Source: Arachidicoccus ginsenosidivorans
GTDB lineage: Bacteria; Bacteroidota; Bacteroidia; Chitinophagales; Chitinophagaceae
Assembly: GCF_007971385.1 (NCBI RefSeq)
Contig: NZ_CP042434.1
Location: 5,022,001-5,086,000, forward strand
Length of the DNA stretch: 64,000 nt
Reading direction: 5' to 3'
The position numbers and the translations under genes are program-made. The notes under the pieces are model-generated. The model made no database searches and had not been told where the DNA came from. It worked only from the letters and a program-made list of their open reading frames with translations. Below are positions 40,657 through 50,595 of this stretch, piece by piece (within the stretch, counting starts at the first letter, position 1; every line of letters begins with the position of its first letter).

Positions 40657-41553
40657 ATGATGAGGCACAATTTTTTTAAATATCTGAATGTGGGCAAATC
40701 AGAAAAAGAAAGTGGTATATATGTCACGACTGTAGGTTATTCAAGTGTAACGCCTAATGATCAATATCCAAAAGGTGGTCATCCAGCAAGTCACCAATTA
40801 AATTGGGCTAAAGGACGGATCCTCAGCGATTATTATATGGTTTTTATCTCTAAAGGAAAGGGGATGTTTTGTTCTTCTCACTCAGAGCCCACGACAGTAG
40901 AGGAAGGTACCTGTTTTTTTCTTTTTCCTGGTATTTGGCATAAGTATCGTCCTGATATACATTCTGGATGGCAAGAATATTGGGTGGGTTTTAATGGCCA
41001 ATATATCCGGCAATTTATGCAATCTAAAATATTTGATGTACACAGACCCTGCATCGAAATTGGCATGAATAGAGATTTGCTGGTACTTTTTCAAAAAATG
41101 GCTGATGCTGTAAAGGCTTCCTTTGTTGGTTATCCTCAACATATTGCAGGTATCACCTTACAAATCCTTGGTGCTGTTTATACTAATGCACAGTTGCTTC
41201 AGGTGAACCAATCGCCTGTGGAAAGAGCGATTACAAAGGCTAAGTTTCTAATGCAGGAATCGTTGGAATTGCAGGTAGATCTTCCCGCAATCGCCCGGCA
41301 GTTGCCGATGGGTTATTCCGCATTCCGAAAAAACTTTAAAGCCATTACTGGTCAATCTCCGCATCAGTACCTACTAAAATTACGCATTGATAGGGCGCGG
41401 GAACTCTTAGAAACGTCATTACTGACCATTGAGGAGATTTCTGAACAAACGGGGTTTGACTGTATCCAATACTTTTGCACCCTATTTAAAAAGAAGGTCG
41501 GTCAATCGCCCAATAGCTACAGAAAGAACTTTTTGTTGTATGCAGGTACCTGA
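40657..41553 (+). CDS. AraC family transcriptional regulator
   Basis: Activator-type regulator of 298 residues. The N-terminal cupin-like sensing domain includes EEGTCFFLFPGIWHKYRPD and GWQEYWVGFNGQYIRQF. The C-terminal AraC DNA-binding domain has two helix-turn-helix motifs: DLPAIARQLPMGYSAFRKNFKAITGQSPHQYL and TIEEISEQTGFDCIQYFCTLFKKKVGQSPNSYR. Two adjacent ATG codons (40657 and 40660) are possible starts. It lies after the terminator of the ECF-linked operon and converges on the minus-strand utilisation locus, 90 bases away. It is more likely to serve that locus than the ECF-controlled one, but the sequence does not prove this. Confidence 0.9.
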   Translation: MMRHNFFKYLNVGKSEKESGIYVTTVGYSSVTPNDQYPKGGHPASHQLNWAKGRILSDYYMVFISKGKGMFCSSHSEPTTVEEGTCFFLFPGIWHKYRPDIHSGWQEYWVGFNGQYIRQFMQSKIFDVHRPCIEIGMNRDLLVLFQKMADAVKASFVGYPQHIAGITLQILGAVYTNAQLLQVNQSPVERAITKAKFLMQESLELQVDLPAIARQLPMGYSAFRKNFKAITGQSPHQYLLKLRIDRARELLETSLLTIEEISEQTGFDCIQYFCTLFKKKVGQSPNSYRKNFLLYAGT

Positions 41554-41643
41554 TTGTAGATATTGACATCCTCTAAATTCTGTATCTCATCCAATGCCGT
41601 AACCATTAAAAATGGTCGAATTGCCTAGCCATGGACCGGAACC

Positions 41644-42477
41644 TCAGATGACTTGAAGCAACTTTTTAAAAAGTTGCTGGATATACAGGTTAATCTCCCA
41701 TTGAGAAGCAACCGGCGCATTATCTTCCAACCGGGTCCACATATAGGGTGGCGGCCCGAATTCCGGAGTAACGCTCAGTATTGCCGTACCTAATTTATTT
41801 TGATACTCAAGTATTGCTGACCAAAAGTTAATAAAATATTGCGTTGCTTCCAGATAATACGGGTGCCTGGGATCTGGCACCTGAGGTCCCTCAGGAAAAC
41901 CTACCCGGGCGTGAATATGCCTGGTGCGCCGTATGGCCTCATTTAATATGGGCGTAAACCGCTCGTTCTCTAAATAACTCTCTGTAACACAGACCCAATG
42001 TGACAGATCAGCAGTAATCTGAAAATCTGAACGTAGATCAAACAACTCTTTCGCGGTACCTGGGGAATGGAGCATTCTGCCACGATGCGTCTCATGTACT
42101 ACTTCGTAACCGGTATTATTTTCAAATTCAGCCGCAGTATCAAGTACTTTTAAGTGTTCATACAGCGAAAAATAATCTCTCCCCGAATGGGAGTTAATGA
42201 GTAGCGGAGCGACCTCGGCTGAGAGATTAAGGAAATAATTATAAGAATGACAGAAATCAATGATGTTTTGGCCAGTTGCCTGATGCTGATGGCTTACAAT
42301 TTTTAAATCATAAGCTTCCAGTAACTGCCTGAGTCGATTGCGCTGTTTTTTTTCAAATGGTACCACCATGTCTACGCCGTCATATCCATCCTCTTTTACC
42401 TTATGAAGGAATAATTCAATGTCCATTCTTTCAAACCCCCACTGTGGACATAATAAATATAATTTTAAGGGGCTCAT
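41644..42477 (-). CDS. Sugar phosphate isomerase/epimerase-like TIM-barrel protein
   Basis: Cytoplasmic xylose-isomerase-like TIM-barrel protein of 277 residues. Barrel strands with likely metal-binding residues include GYDGVDMVVPFEK, LLINSHSGRDYFS, YEVVHETHRGR, FQITADLSHWVCV, HIHARVGFPEGPQ and AILSVTPEFGPPPYMW; the Glu, Asp, His and Glu in these segments match the usual divalent-metal site. I chose the ATG at 42477, which overlaps the stop of the upstream dioxygenase gene (ATGA); an in-frame ATG at 42486 is also possible. The tight coupling suggests the two act on one small molecule, perhaps a sugar released by the locus. The exact reaction is unknown. Confidence 0.85.
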   Translation of the reverse strand: MSPLKLYLLCPQWGFERMDIELFLHKVKEDGYDGVDMVVPFEKKQRNRLRQLLEAYDLKIVSHQHQATGQNIIDFCHSYNYFLNLSAEVAPLLINSHSGRDYFSLYEHLKVLDTAAEFENNTGYEVVHETHRGRMLHSPGTAKELFDLRSDFQITADLSHWVCVTESYLENERFTPILNEAIRRTRHIHARVGFPEGPQVPDPRHPYYLEATQYFINFWSAILEYQNKLGTAILSVTPEFGPPPYMWTRLEDNAPVASQWEINLYIQQLFKKLLQVI

Positions 42478-43295
42478 TGATTCCATGGGTAAATAAGTGG
42501 ATTTTGATAGTCATCATTTAAAAGATCGCCGGGCTTTAAATGACTGATCTGGTCATCACTTAAGATATTTTGGATTCCATTGTATACGGCACCATCCGGC
42601 ATATAGGCACATGTCATTGCCCTTCTGAAGCCATTGGTCATATTTGCACCTGCTCCATGGATGGTCAATCCGTTATGAAAAGAACAACTCCCGGCCTTCA
42701 TCGGTGCGGCCACTGAGCAAAATGTGCTTAATTTGGGATACACTTCAAAGATAGCATCCATATTTTTCCCGATACCTGGGTTTTCAAAACTTGTTTCATG
42801 GCAGGAACCAGGCATAAAATAGAGGCAGCCATTTTCATAAGTCGCATCATCAAGTGCCACCCAAATAGACAGTGCACGACGGTCGCTGAATGACCAAAAT
42901 GGCGTATCCAGATGCCAGGAAGTGGGATTAGCCCAGGGGCGCTTGATGAGCGCCTGGTCATGCCAAATCCTGGTTCCCTCCCAGCCCGCAAGACGTGCGA
43001 CCATTTCGCCTAGGTGAGCATTTATCATGATTTGTCTTATCTTTTCATTGGTCTGCCAGAGATTAATCATTTGGTCAAAGACCTTCCCAAAATAATCGCT
43101 TTCCTGATTGATACCATCATCCTCCCCTATTTTGGTCTCTTTGCCGGGCATTTTTCTGCCACGGCGATCGGTGATTGCTTCTGCAACGGCTTCTCTCCAA
43201 AATTTAAGCTCTGCAGAACTCAAAAAATCATCAATTACCAAAAAACCATTCTTTCTGTATTGACCAATCTGGGAATCACTTAAGGTGGTATTCAT
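42474..43295 (-). CDS. Phytanoyl-CoA dioxygenase (PhyH) family protein
   Basis: Fe(II)/2-oxoglutarate-dependent oxygenase of 273 residues. The metal triad is visible as H-L-D in TSWHLDTPFWSF (about residues 127-129) and the distal His in GLTIHGAGANMTNGFRRAM (about residue 212). The following Arg is suited to bind 2-oxoglutarate. The N-terminal DSQIGQYRKNGFLVIDDFLS is typical of the family. Its stop overlaps the start of the isomerase-like gene. Similar pairs occur in sugar-degradation gene clusters of Bacteroidota and Planctomycetes, where the substrates are generally undefined. A terminator-like hairpin separates it from the upstream glycosidase gene. Confidence 0.87.
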   Translation of the reverse strand: MNTTLSDSQIGQYRKNGFLVIDDFLSSAELKFWREAVAEAITDRRGRKMPGKETKIGEDDGINQESDYFGKVFDQMINLWQTNEKIRQIMINAHLGEMVARLAGWEGTRIWHDQALIKRPWANPTSWHLDTPFWSFSDRRALSIWVALDDATYENGCLYFMPGSCHETSFENPGIGKNMDAIFEVYPKLSTFCSVAAPMKAGSCSFHNGLTIHGAGANMTNGFRRAMTCAYMPDGAVYNGIQNILSDDQISHLKPGDLLNDDYQNPLIYPWNQ

Positions 43296-43580
43296 ATTTT
43301 CAATTTTAATGCACCGAGTGGGATGCGTGATTTATTGCTTGAAAAGTTGAAAAATGATTTAAATTCTTCAAGTAGTATGTCAAAGCACAGGTATCGCCAT
43401 AAGTCTGACCATATTAATAGTTGAGAACAAAAGTATTTCAAATATGCATCATTGAGCCTACAGAAAAATATCAATTTTTATACTTTATGATATTTTATTG
43501 GACTTAAGCGCATTTTTAAAATTATCCCTTTTAAATTCTTTAAAATGAGTCAGAACCACATCAAATGTTATATATATTGA

Positions 43581-43632
43581 AAAATACCGGCTAAGCTTCG
43601 AGTGCATTTCTACGGAGCTTAGCTGGTATTTT
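43581..43632 (-). terminator. Terminator-like hairpin after the six-hairpin glycosidase gene
   Basis: The arms aaaataccggctaagct (43581-43597) and agcttagctggtatttt (43616-43632) are complementary over 17 bases with one wobble. On the minus strand the stem is followed by a run of five T. It lies 40 bases after the glycosidase stop and about 285 bases ahead of the PhyH gene. Confidence 0.7.
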
Positions 43633-43672
43633 AGGAGGTAAGTTGTAAATCAGGCAATCTAAGCCGGGGAGT

Positions 43673-45835
43673 TTATAATGCTTGTTTAATATCTTCCCAT
43701 TTAACGACCCATGAACCGTCTTTGGGCCAACCCGGCTCATGAACCCCATTGTCGCCCTGCCAACCAGCAGTCATCATAGCAACTGCATATAAAAGCCCTC
43801 CATTTGCCGGAAAATATGGATACGGATTGCCTCCACCCACTAAGCCGTGCACATCAAAATTGAATTTTCTAGATGGACTAAGCAGCATATTTACTGCATC
43901 CAGCGGCCGATCCAGCCTAGCCGCACACATGGCCAGCATGGGGAAATCCCAGCCCCAACCCGTATCAAATTTCCAATCGTCCAATACTTTTTGGAAGGTC
44001 TTTTGCATGATGACTTTATTAACCCCGTCTCCTGGCAGCATTCCATAGATGCCTGTCATGGCTGGATGCTCAAAATTGTATTTTGTCCACATACTGTCTA
44101 TATTTTCCCATTGTACATATAAGCTATCTTCAACCGGGATAGGTGCAAGTTTGTTTAATACCGTTGCCCACTCTTTTTTTGGTGGCAAATGCAGTCGCTT
44201 TCGCCATTGCAGGGCGGTTCGCAATCCAAATCGCCAATAGGACAGTTCAAAAGCAGGGTTTTGAGTTGTCAGCGGCGCATTGTTTTCAGGGACTGTTTAA
44301 TAGGTGGGCCTAAAACATATTGTTTTCTACCCTGATCATAAAATGCATAGGACGCCATAAAGTCTGCCGTCTGTTCTACTATTTTAGCCCACTTTTTGAG
44401 TGTCTGAGGGTTCGGGTGAGCCCTGTAATCCAATTCCGCAAAAAAGATTGGGTGTGGCTGCTGCCAGATTAAAAAAGCGTGGGTCACATCTGGCCACTCT
44501 CTGCCGTCCGTCCCGGTACACTTTGGCCACCGCGCCCCTTGATATCCCTGTAATTTGGCTCTTTTTATGGAGGAAGCCAGATTGTCCTGGTACACATGCA
44601 AACTACTTTCTAAAAGCGGCCACCGGTCCCACAAACTGTAATGAGCTGCATGCCACCAATACATCTCATAGTGAAACCTACCATACCAGCTATTATTTAC
44701 CAGCCCCGTCTCCTGAGGTGGATAATTTCCCGAGGCATTGATGGCCATCAGGTACTGAGAAAGTACGATCCTTCTTTCCAATTCAAACCACCTGGGATCT
44801 TTGCTGCCGGATAAATCTATGGCACCCCACTTTGCCAAAAGTCAGCCCAGTGCTTTATGCTACTAGTCTTTACAGCGGCAAAGGAAGGTAGCGGTTCATT
44901 TATTTTTGAAGGTGAAAAATCAAAGATATATTCTACCGTATTGGTCATCCCATTGCTTACTGCTGGATGCATAATATAGCGATGCGCAGCTTTTTTTTCG
45001 ATGGTTCCATTACCGGTCCATGCGCATCCAACCTGATAAGTCGTACTATCCAGTCTGCGGTCAAATATTACCGAATTTTTAGTAATGGCAGACATGAGCG
45101 TCTGATGCGATTTTGGCGTAGTATAGTCAGACCCATTACTAAAATATCCCAGGCTGGCATATGGAAATTCTATAAAAAGGCTTAATCTGTTTAAGGGGAT
45201 CAATGCAGACTGAATTTTAAAACCAAGAATATCCTTTTGACCGTCACATATAGTGGTCACCTTTACAGTTTCATCATCAATGGTAAAATGACTCTCGGAG
45301 ATTCCTTCCCATAAATTTAATTGCTGTGAAGGGCTGCCAAGATCACTTATTTTTGCTATACTTCCGTCTCGTTTTTTTAAAATGAGGCCAATTCTACCTA
45401 AATTAAATCGGTGTGGGTTACTGGCAAGCCACTGTGATAATGCCGGTTGTTTGGGATTTGGCAGATCATATGCTATCATCCTGTCATGCGTTTTGACTAG
45501 GGTTTTTTAAAGGAATTAGGATCCTTTCCACCAGGAGGCGGGCTGCTATGCCAACTCCACTCAGACATCGTTGTAAACTGGTCATTAAAGGTTTGCATTC
45601 CTGTAATATCAAAACCGTAGGCGAAATCACCGTTTCCAACCTGCGTGGGACCAGCAAAATGGGTATTCGTTAAATTCAAATTGTGACGGGTGACTAAGGC
45701 CTTACGATTAATGGTACCTCTTTTTACCTGCTGCGCATTTAAAGAAAAACCAACAATTAACAAAACCCAGGAAAGCATGATCCTGCAACTTTTTGGTTTT
45801 GCAATTCTTAGGTTAGTTAAAAAAAATAAATTCAT
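43673..45835 (-). CDS. Six-hairpin glycosidase-like enzyme (GH65/GH95-like), three frameshifts
   Basis: Secreted carbohydrate-active enzyme of about 721 residues after reconstruction. A signal peptide region (SCRIMLSWVLLIVGFSLNAQ) is followed by an N-terminal beta-sandwich (HFAGPTQVGNGDFAYGFDITGMQTF). An alpha/alpha barrel then shows SGGAIDLSGSKDPRWFELERRIVLSQYLM, GRFHYEMYWWHAAHYSLWDRWP, HAFLIWQQPHPIFFAELDYR and FDVHGLVGGGNPYPYFPANGGLL. The order resembles GH65/GH95-type enzymes, but I could not assign a CAZy family. Frame breaks occur at the A run at 45503-45508, the G run at 44825-44828 and the C run at 44289-44291. They are restored as FKKTLVKTHDRMIAYD, WQSGGAIDL and SPENNAPLTTQNPAFELSYWRFG. 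It is part of the minus-strand SusCD operon. Confidence 0.75.
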
Positions 45836-46060
45836 GATACGTATTTAGTAATTCAATAATAAACTTTATAAATCAACCTTCACACCAAGTTCAGATAAAA
45901 CCCTAGCAATGCTCTTTAGCGAATTTAGAAGGTAAAATTAGCAGATAAATCCCATACTGTCAGGCCAATTACACCTCCTACCCTTATCTCAACATTTGTA
46001 TGCCTTACAAACGATTCCAAATGCACAAACCTGACACTACCTGATTGCTGGTGGTATTTA

Positions 46061-46113
46061 TATTATATGCACAGCCTTTTAGCCATTCGGCTATTAAGGC
46101 TGTGCATATAATA
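46061..46113. repeat. Long inverted repeat inside the utilisation locus
   Basis: The arms at 46061-46084 and 46089-46113 are complementary over about 24 bases with one small bulge and a four-base loop (attc). Neither strand has a T-run after the stem. It lies between the discoidin-type lipoprotein gene and the glycosidase gene, in a 390-base gap, and could stabilise or process the operon mRNA. Confidence 0.65.
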
Positions 46114-46225
46114 CCTAAATTCAATATTGGGCATCATCCTACGCGCATTGTGCGTTTACCAATAACAAACTTAGCGTCCAGAAAAATTACTATAGGTTAA
46201 TATCAGTGATACGATTACACTTTTA

Positions 46226-47343
46226 TTACTGGTGACCGTAGACATTAATTTCACCTGTTACCATATAACTGAGCGGTCCGGACAACCCTGTAAATTTAAA
46301 ATACCTGGCCTTGGGCTCTCCTTGGATCGGATACATCTGCCCGGCATCTGAATTTCGGTCAAAATCATAATCCCCAGGACCTGCCAACTTATATTATCCT
46401 GACTTATGGCCAATTCAAATCTATCACAGGCTCTGTTATCACCTGTCATTCTGTAAATTTCAAAGGCAGTAATACTTTTACTGGTTTGCATATCTACTGT
46501 AACGAAGTGAGGATAATAAGAGGTGTTAACATTTGTATGCCATCTAGTGCCCGGATCCCCATCAATTATATTGGAAACTCTATTGTCTACACTATTATCG
46601 TGCTCTGTAGAGAAATCAATGACTTGCCAACTGGATTTATCAAACAAAAGGCTATTAACATTTACAAAATTGGTATAAAAGGTGTCAATGGCCAGGGAAT
46701 CAGGCAGATAAATCGTTCTATATTTAAAAGGTATATTCGGTTTTATATCAAAGATATCACTGGTTTGCTCATTTACCAGAAATCGTTTGGAGGATTGATC
46801 GCCGGACAGCGTCGTATAGGTGACCTCTGTTGCATAGGCGCCTCCAGTAATATTAGCGGCACCCCAGGTGATATTGGCAACGCCTTGATCATGCATGGCC
46901 ACCTTCGTGATCGGCCGACTAAGTAAACTGGCCTGATAAATATCCCCATAAGCAGCTCCCAACACTTCTGCAGCAACCGATTTATTGCCTTTATTATCAT
47001 AGGTCACAATATCAAAGGTATATTGTTGTTCTTGCAGATTATTGATTATTACACTAATCGTGTCGCCTGTTTTTGGAATATTAACCTCGACAGAATCCAG
47101 ATAATTATTCCAAAATACGCGGGCCTTGACAACGGAAGGATCGGTACCGCGCAGCCAGGACAACTTTACCCTGCCTTTTCCGCCATAAACTTCAGGTGCG
47201 GTAGCCATACCGGGATAAGTCAGCCCACCAACCACAACATATTTCTTATAAGAGTCATCCATCTTTTTACAGCTGTAATTAAGGCAAATACCGCAAAGCA
47301 GCAGAAAAAATAATAGGAAAAAGCGGCCTTTTAAGATTTTCAT
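46226..47343 (-). CDS. DUF4998 plus discoidin-domain lipoprotein, one frameshift
   Basis: Surface glycan-binding type lipoprotein. The signal peptide ends LLCGICLNYSC; after it come a DUF4998 region (PGMATAPEVYGGKGRVKLSWLRGTDPSVVKARVFWNN) and an F5/8 type C (discoidin) domain starting near STEHDNSVDNRVSNIIDGDPGTRWHTN. The frame ends early at 46258; adding one G to the G4 run at 46372-46375 (plus-strand C) gives VLGDYDFDRNSDAGQMY ... YFKFTGLSGPLSYMVTGEINVYG, the normal end of a discoidin domain, and the stop at 46226. Reconstructed length is about 372 residues. Such proteins accompany SusCD and probably help to hold the glycan at the surface. Confidence 0.85.
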
Positions 47344-47413
47344 ATTTATATAGGATATTTCAATGATTTATAATAATATGGTAAAACATTTTAATAGAAG
47401 ACGGTCATTTATT

Positions 47414-48612
47414 CTAGGGAACAATTTGCCCATAAACATCCAGTTCGGCGATGACCACCTGGCCGCTGCTACCATATGTCTCCAGCGTTTTCCATCTGAT
47501 ATACCGATAGGCGGGTAATACGGAATTAAATTCAAATCTTCTCCGATAAAAGAGGCATAATTCTTATCATCATCGTTAAACTGCCCTGCTGGAAGCCCAG
47601 AAGGTTTAAATGAAGTAAAAGTACCCAGCGAATCCCAACTACTCCAGCTCCCGTCAGCAGCAGGATTATTGCTTGCCCATAATTCAAATTTCTTCACAGC
47701 GGATCCTGCATACAGGTGATCGTGCGGTACCTGATGTTCAACAATCCGGCTAAAGGAGACTTTCATACCTAAATCAATGGAAAAGGATTGCGGCAATTTT
47801 GAATTATTATCTGATGCATAAGGTAAATCCGCCCCCTCCCAGCTAAAGGTACCGTTCCACAAATTGTTTAAATTATAGGCAGGAGTTGCTAATGCTTTCT
47901 GATCATTGGGCAATTCTAATACCGACCAGGTGTTTTTGGGTATTTTGGTCTCAAAAATGGGTTTAAGCTCCTTTTGCAAGGTATCGGACTTGTTATTCCA
48001 CCGGTCCCTTAAAAAAATGGCAAAATGTTGGTTTACTGACTCCATGCCGCGAATAGAAAACTGACCACTATTTGCGCCAGTATAAAAGGTCTCGAGGGTA
48101 CTCCAGGTTTTAAGTCCGGTCGTATCACGCATAACCACAATGGCAATATTGGCCATGGATGGATTTTTAAAAGCCACCTGAACACCTCCAAAAGTCGGCA
48201 CCAGTTTCAGGGTTTTATATACAGTTCTGACCGGCGGATTTAAAGGCCTGGCTTTCACCGTGACCGGTTCAGAGCTTTTCTCATTTTTACCTACGCTATA
48301 GACCTTTATGTCGTAGCTCATGGTGTCACCAAATCCTTGTAAAGCAAGCGTGTCGTTGTAAAAAGAGGATTTTGCCTCTAAAAATACGCCCGGTCTGACC
48401 TCACAGACAGCTTTCGCATAATGAAAATTGGGATCATTAGGTACTTTATAGGTCAACACCAGTCCTCCCGGGGATGAAATGATTTTTATATCTGAAACCA
48501 TTGCCGGTGCCGGCAAGTTGGGATCAATATAATCTAATCGACCTTCCTTTTTGCAGCCTACATAAACGAAGCCGGCTATGATTAAAACAAGTAATATCCT
48601 ATAATTTTTCAT
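47414..48612 (-). CDS. DUF4959/DUF5126/DUF5000 surface lipoprotein, one frameshift
   Basis: Accessory glycan-binding type lipoprotein, starting 52 bases downstream of the SusD stop. The signal peptide MKNYRILLVLIIAGFVYVGC ends in the lipidated cysteine. The DUF4959 part (LPAPAMVSDIKIISSPGGLVLTYKVPNDPNF), a DUF5126-like middle (PTFGGVQVAFKNPSMANIAIVVM) and a DUF5000 discoidin-like C-terminal domain (PQSFSIDLGMKVSFSRIVEHQV) follow in order. Near 47535 one T is missing from a T run; adding it gives EDFEFNSVLPAYRYIRWKTLETYGSSGQVVIAELDVYGQIVP and a stop at 47414, whereas the uncorrected frame ends at 47368 in unrelated residues. Reconstructed length is about 399 residues. Confidence 0.85.
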
Positions 48613-48663
48613 TGATATTTTTTAAGCTTAATTCAATTATTTTTTATATATACACAGTATTTA

Positions 48664-50550
48664 TTACCAGCCTAAATTTTGTTGAAGATTTGTATTAAGA
48701 TCCAGGGTGGATTCGGCAATGGGCCAGAAATAATCCCGGGAACTAAACTTTGTATTATAGACAGTAACAGGCCTATAATAGGCAGCTGGTACCGTTTGTT
48801 GTAAATCCCATGAGGTAATTGGCTTATTGATTTCAGTTGTTGCTTCTTTCCACCTGCGCAGATCCCAAAAGCGCTTTCCTTCAAAGGCAAGCTCAATTAA
48901 ACGTTCCTGGTGAATAATTTTTCGAAGCCCTACCTGACTGGTGTATTCGGAGGAATTGGTAGAATATTGATCCCAGGCTTGTTTTACTGTAGGTATACCG
49001 GCTCTGACCCTTACGGAGTCTAAATACTGGAAGGCTTCAGTATCTGGCCCTTTGAATTCATTTAAGGATTCGGCATACATAAGATATAGATCAGTAACAC
49101 GAATCAATGGAAAAGGGTAACCTGTTATTGAATAATTACTGCCGTCACCAATAACATTTTGGTAGTGAACTAGTTTTTTTACGAAATAGCCGGTAACTGT
49201 GCCCATACCAATTTTCCCGTAACCATTTCTTTGTTTAGCTAATCCTTCTAGGTAGAATAAGCTTTGTGGATCTTGGTCATTATACTCCCCCTGACCATAC
49301 CATACACCGCCATCAAAGCCAAGATCTGCATAAAATCTAGGCTCCCGGTCAAAATTCATGTGTGCACCCACATGTCCTTTTCTGATATATAGCTGATCTG
49401 AATCACCTGCAACCTGCAGGTGATAACGGTCATTATAATTCCAGGTTTTGTCTTCAGTTATAGGTACACCATGTTCAGAATAAAACATTTCGGCAATTTT
49501 AAGCGGAGGGCTCAAATGACCTGTCACTGTATTGCCATTTAGAAATTCAGGATCCCACCAGGTGCTGACATATGCCTGCAAAGCGCCAGAATTCACTTGC
49601 GAGTTTGCCCAGATGACTCCAGAATTCCACCGCTGTGTAACACTGTTTCTGATGGTTAGTTGCGTTTTAATCGTATCCGTTAGGCTGCTCTCCGTTAATG
49701 AAGGTTGAAAACGATACATGGAGAAGCCGGCCTTGCCACAAATGTCAATGGCTCTTTTGCAGGCCACGACAGCAGAATCCCACTTGTCCAGAGAAAATGT
49801 CTGATTAAAAAGGAATTCACCATCTGGTCCTTTTAAGGTATTTTGCTGCGTATTGCCATTAAATAGTGGACTGGCGGCATAAACCCTTACTTCTGCCTTT
49901 AAGGCCATCGCAATGGGCAGGGTGATACGCCCTAAATCATTTTGAGGGTTTTTGATCGAAAGCGGCAGGTTATCCATTGAATTATCCAACAACTGAACAA
50001 TATAACCAAAGCAGGAATCCACAGGGGCTCTGTACTTTTTTATGTTGGAGGCATTCGCATTAATAGGCACATTTTCTTTCATAAGCGGAATAGGGCCGTA
50101 CATCCGAACCAAGTAGAAGTTATAATACGCTTTAAGCACATTTACCTCGGCTGTCCACTGCCTTCTCTCTGATTCACTCATATCTGGTACTTTCTCAATA
50201 TTTTCAAGAAAAATATTACAGTCCCTGATCGCATTAAAAAACTTCCCCCACCTATCGCCATATGGATCCACTATTTTTTGGAATCCCATAGGAATATTGA
50301 GATAACCAGCGGCATTTGCCTCCTGCCACAATTCGTCGGTTCCAAACATACTTGGATCATCATCTTGTTGACCATTATGGGGCATATAAGAATAGCAGGT
50401 AAATAAGAATTTCTCTGCCTCTGTTCTGTTGGCAAAAGCATTATCCAAGGTGGCCACATTATCGGGGACAATATCCAAAAATTTTTTACATGAAAATGAG
50501 ATGGTAAGTAAAAAGATAAGCGCCAATACCTGATAATATATATTTTTCAT
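48664..50550 (-). CDS. SusD/RagB family lipoprotein
   Basis: Intact surface glycan-binding lipoprotein of 628 residues, long for the family. The signal peptide MKNIYYQVLALIFLLTISFSC has the lipidated cysteine at residue 21, followed by KKFLDIVPDNVATLDNAFANRTEAEKFLFTCYSYMP, the typical SusD start. Core helices include RQWTAEVNVLKAYYNFYLVRMYGPIPLM, and the C-terminal part has ERLIELAFEGKRFWDLRRWKEA and the ending LDLNTNLQQNLGW. It starts 45 bases after the reconstructed SusC stop, so the two are co-transcribed. Confidence 0.94.
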   Translation of the reverse strand: MKNIYYQVLALIFLLTISFSCKKFLDIVPDNVATLDNAFANRTEAEKFLFTCYSYMPHNGQQDDDPSMFGTDELWQEANAAGYLNIPMGFQKIVDPYGDRWGKFFNAIRDCNIFLENIEKVPDMSESERRQWTAEVNVLKAYYNFYLVRMYGPIPLMKENVPINANASNIKKYRAPVDSCFGYIVQLLDNSMDNLPLSIKNPQNDLGRITLPIAMALKAEVRVYAASPLFNGNTQQNTLKGPDGEFLFNQTFSLDKWDSAVVACKRAIDICGKAGFSMYRFQPSLTESSLTDTIKTQLTIRNSVTQRWNSGVIWANSQVNSGALQAYVSTWWDPEFLNGNTVTGHLSPPLKIAEMFYSEHGVPITEDKTWNYNDRYHLQVAGDSDQLYIRKGHVGAHMNFDREPRFYADLGFDGGVWYGQGEYNDQDPQSLFYLEGLAKQRNGYGKIGMGTVTGYFVKKLVHYQNVIGDGSNYSITGYPFPLIRVTDLYLMYAESLNEFKGPDTEAFQYLDSVRVRAGIPTVKQAWDQYSTNSSEYTSQVGLRKIIHQERLIELAFEGKRFWDLRRWKEATTEINKPITSWDLQQTVPAAYYRPVTVYNTKFSSRDYFWPIAESTLDLNTNLQQNLGW

Positions 50551-50595
50551 TATAATGTTTTTATATAATATAAATAAGCTGGGATTTGAATCAGA

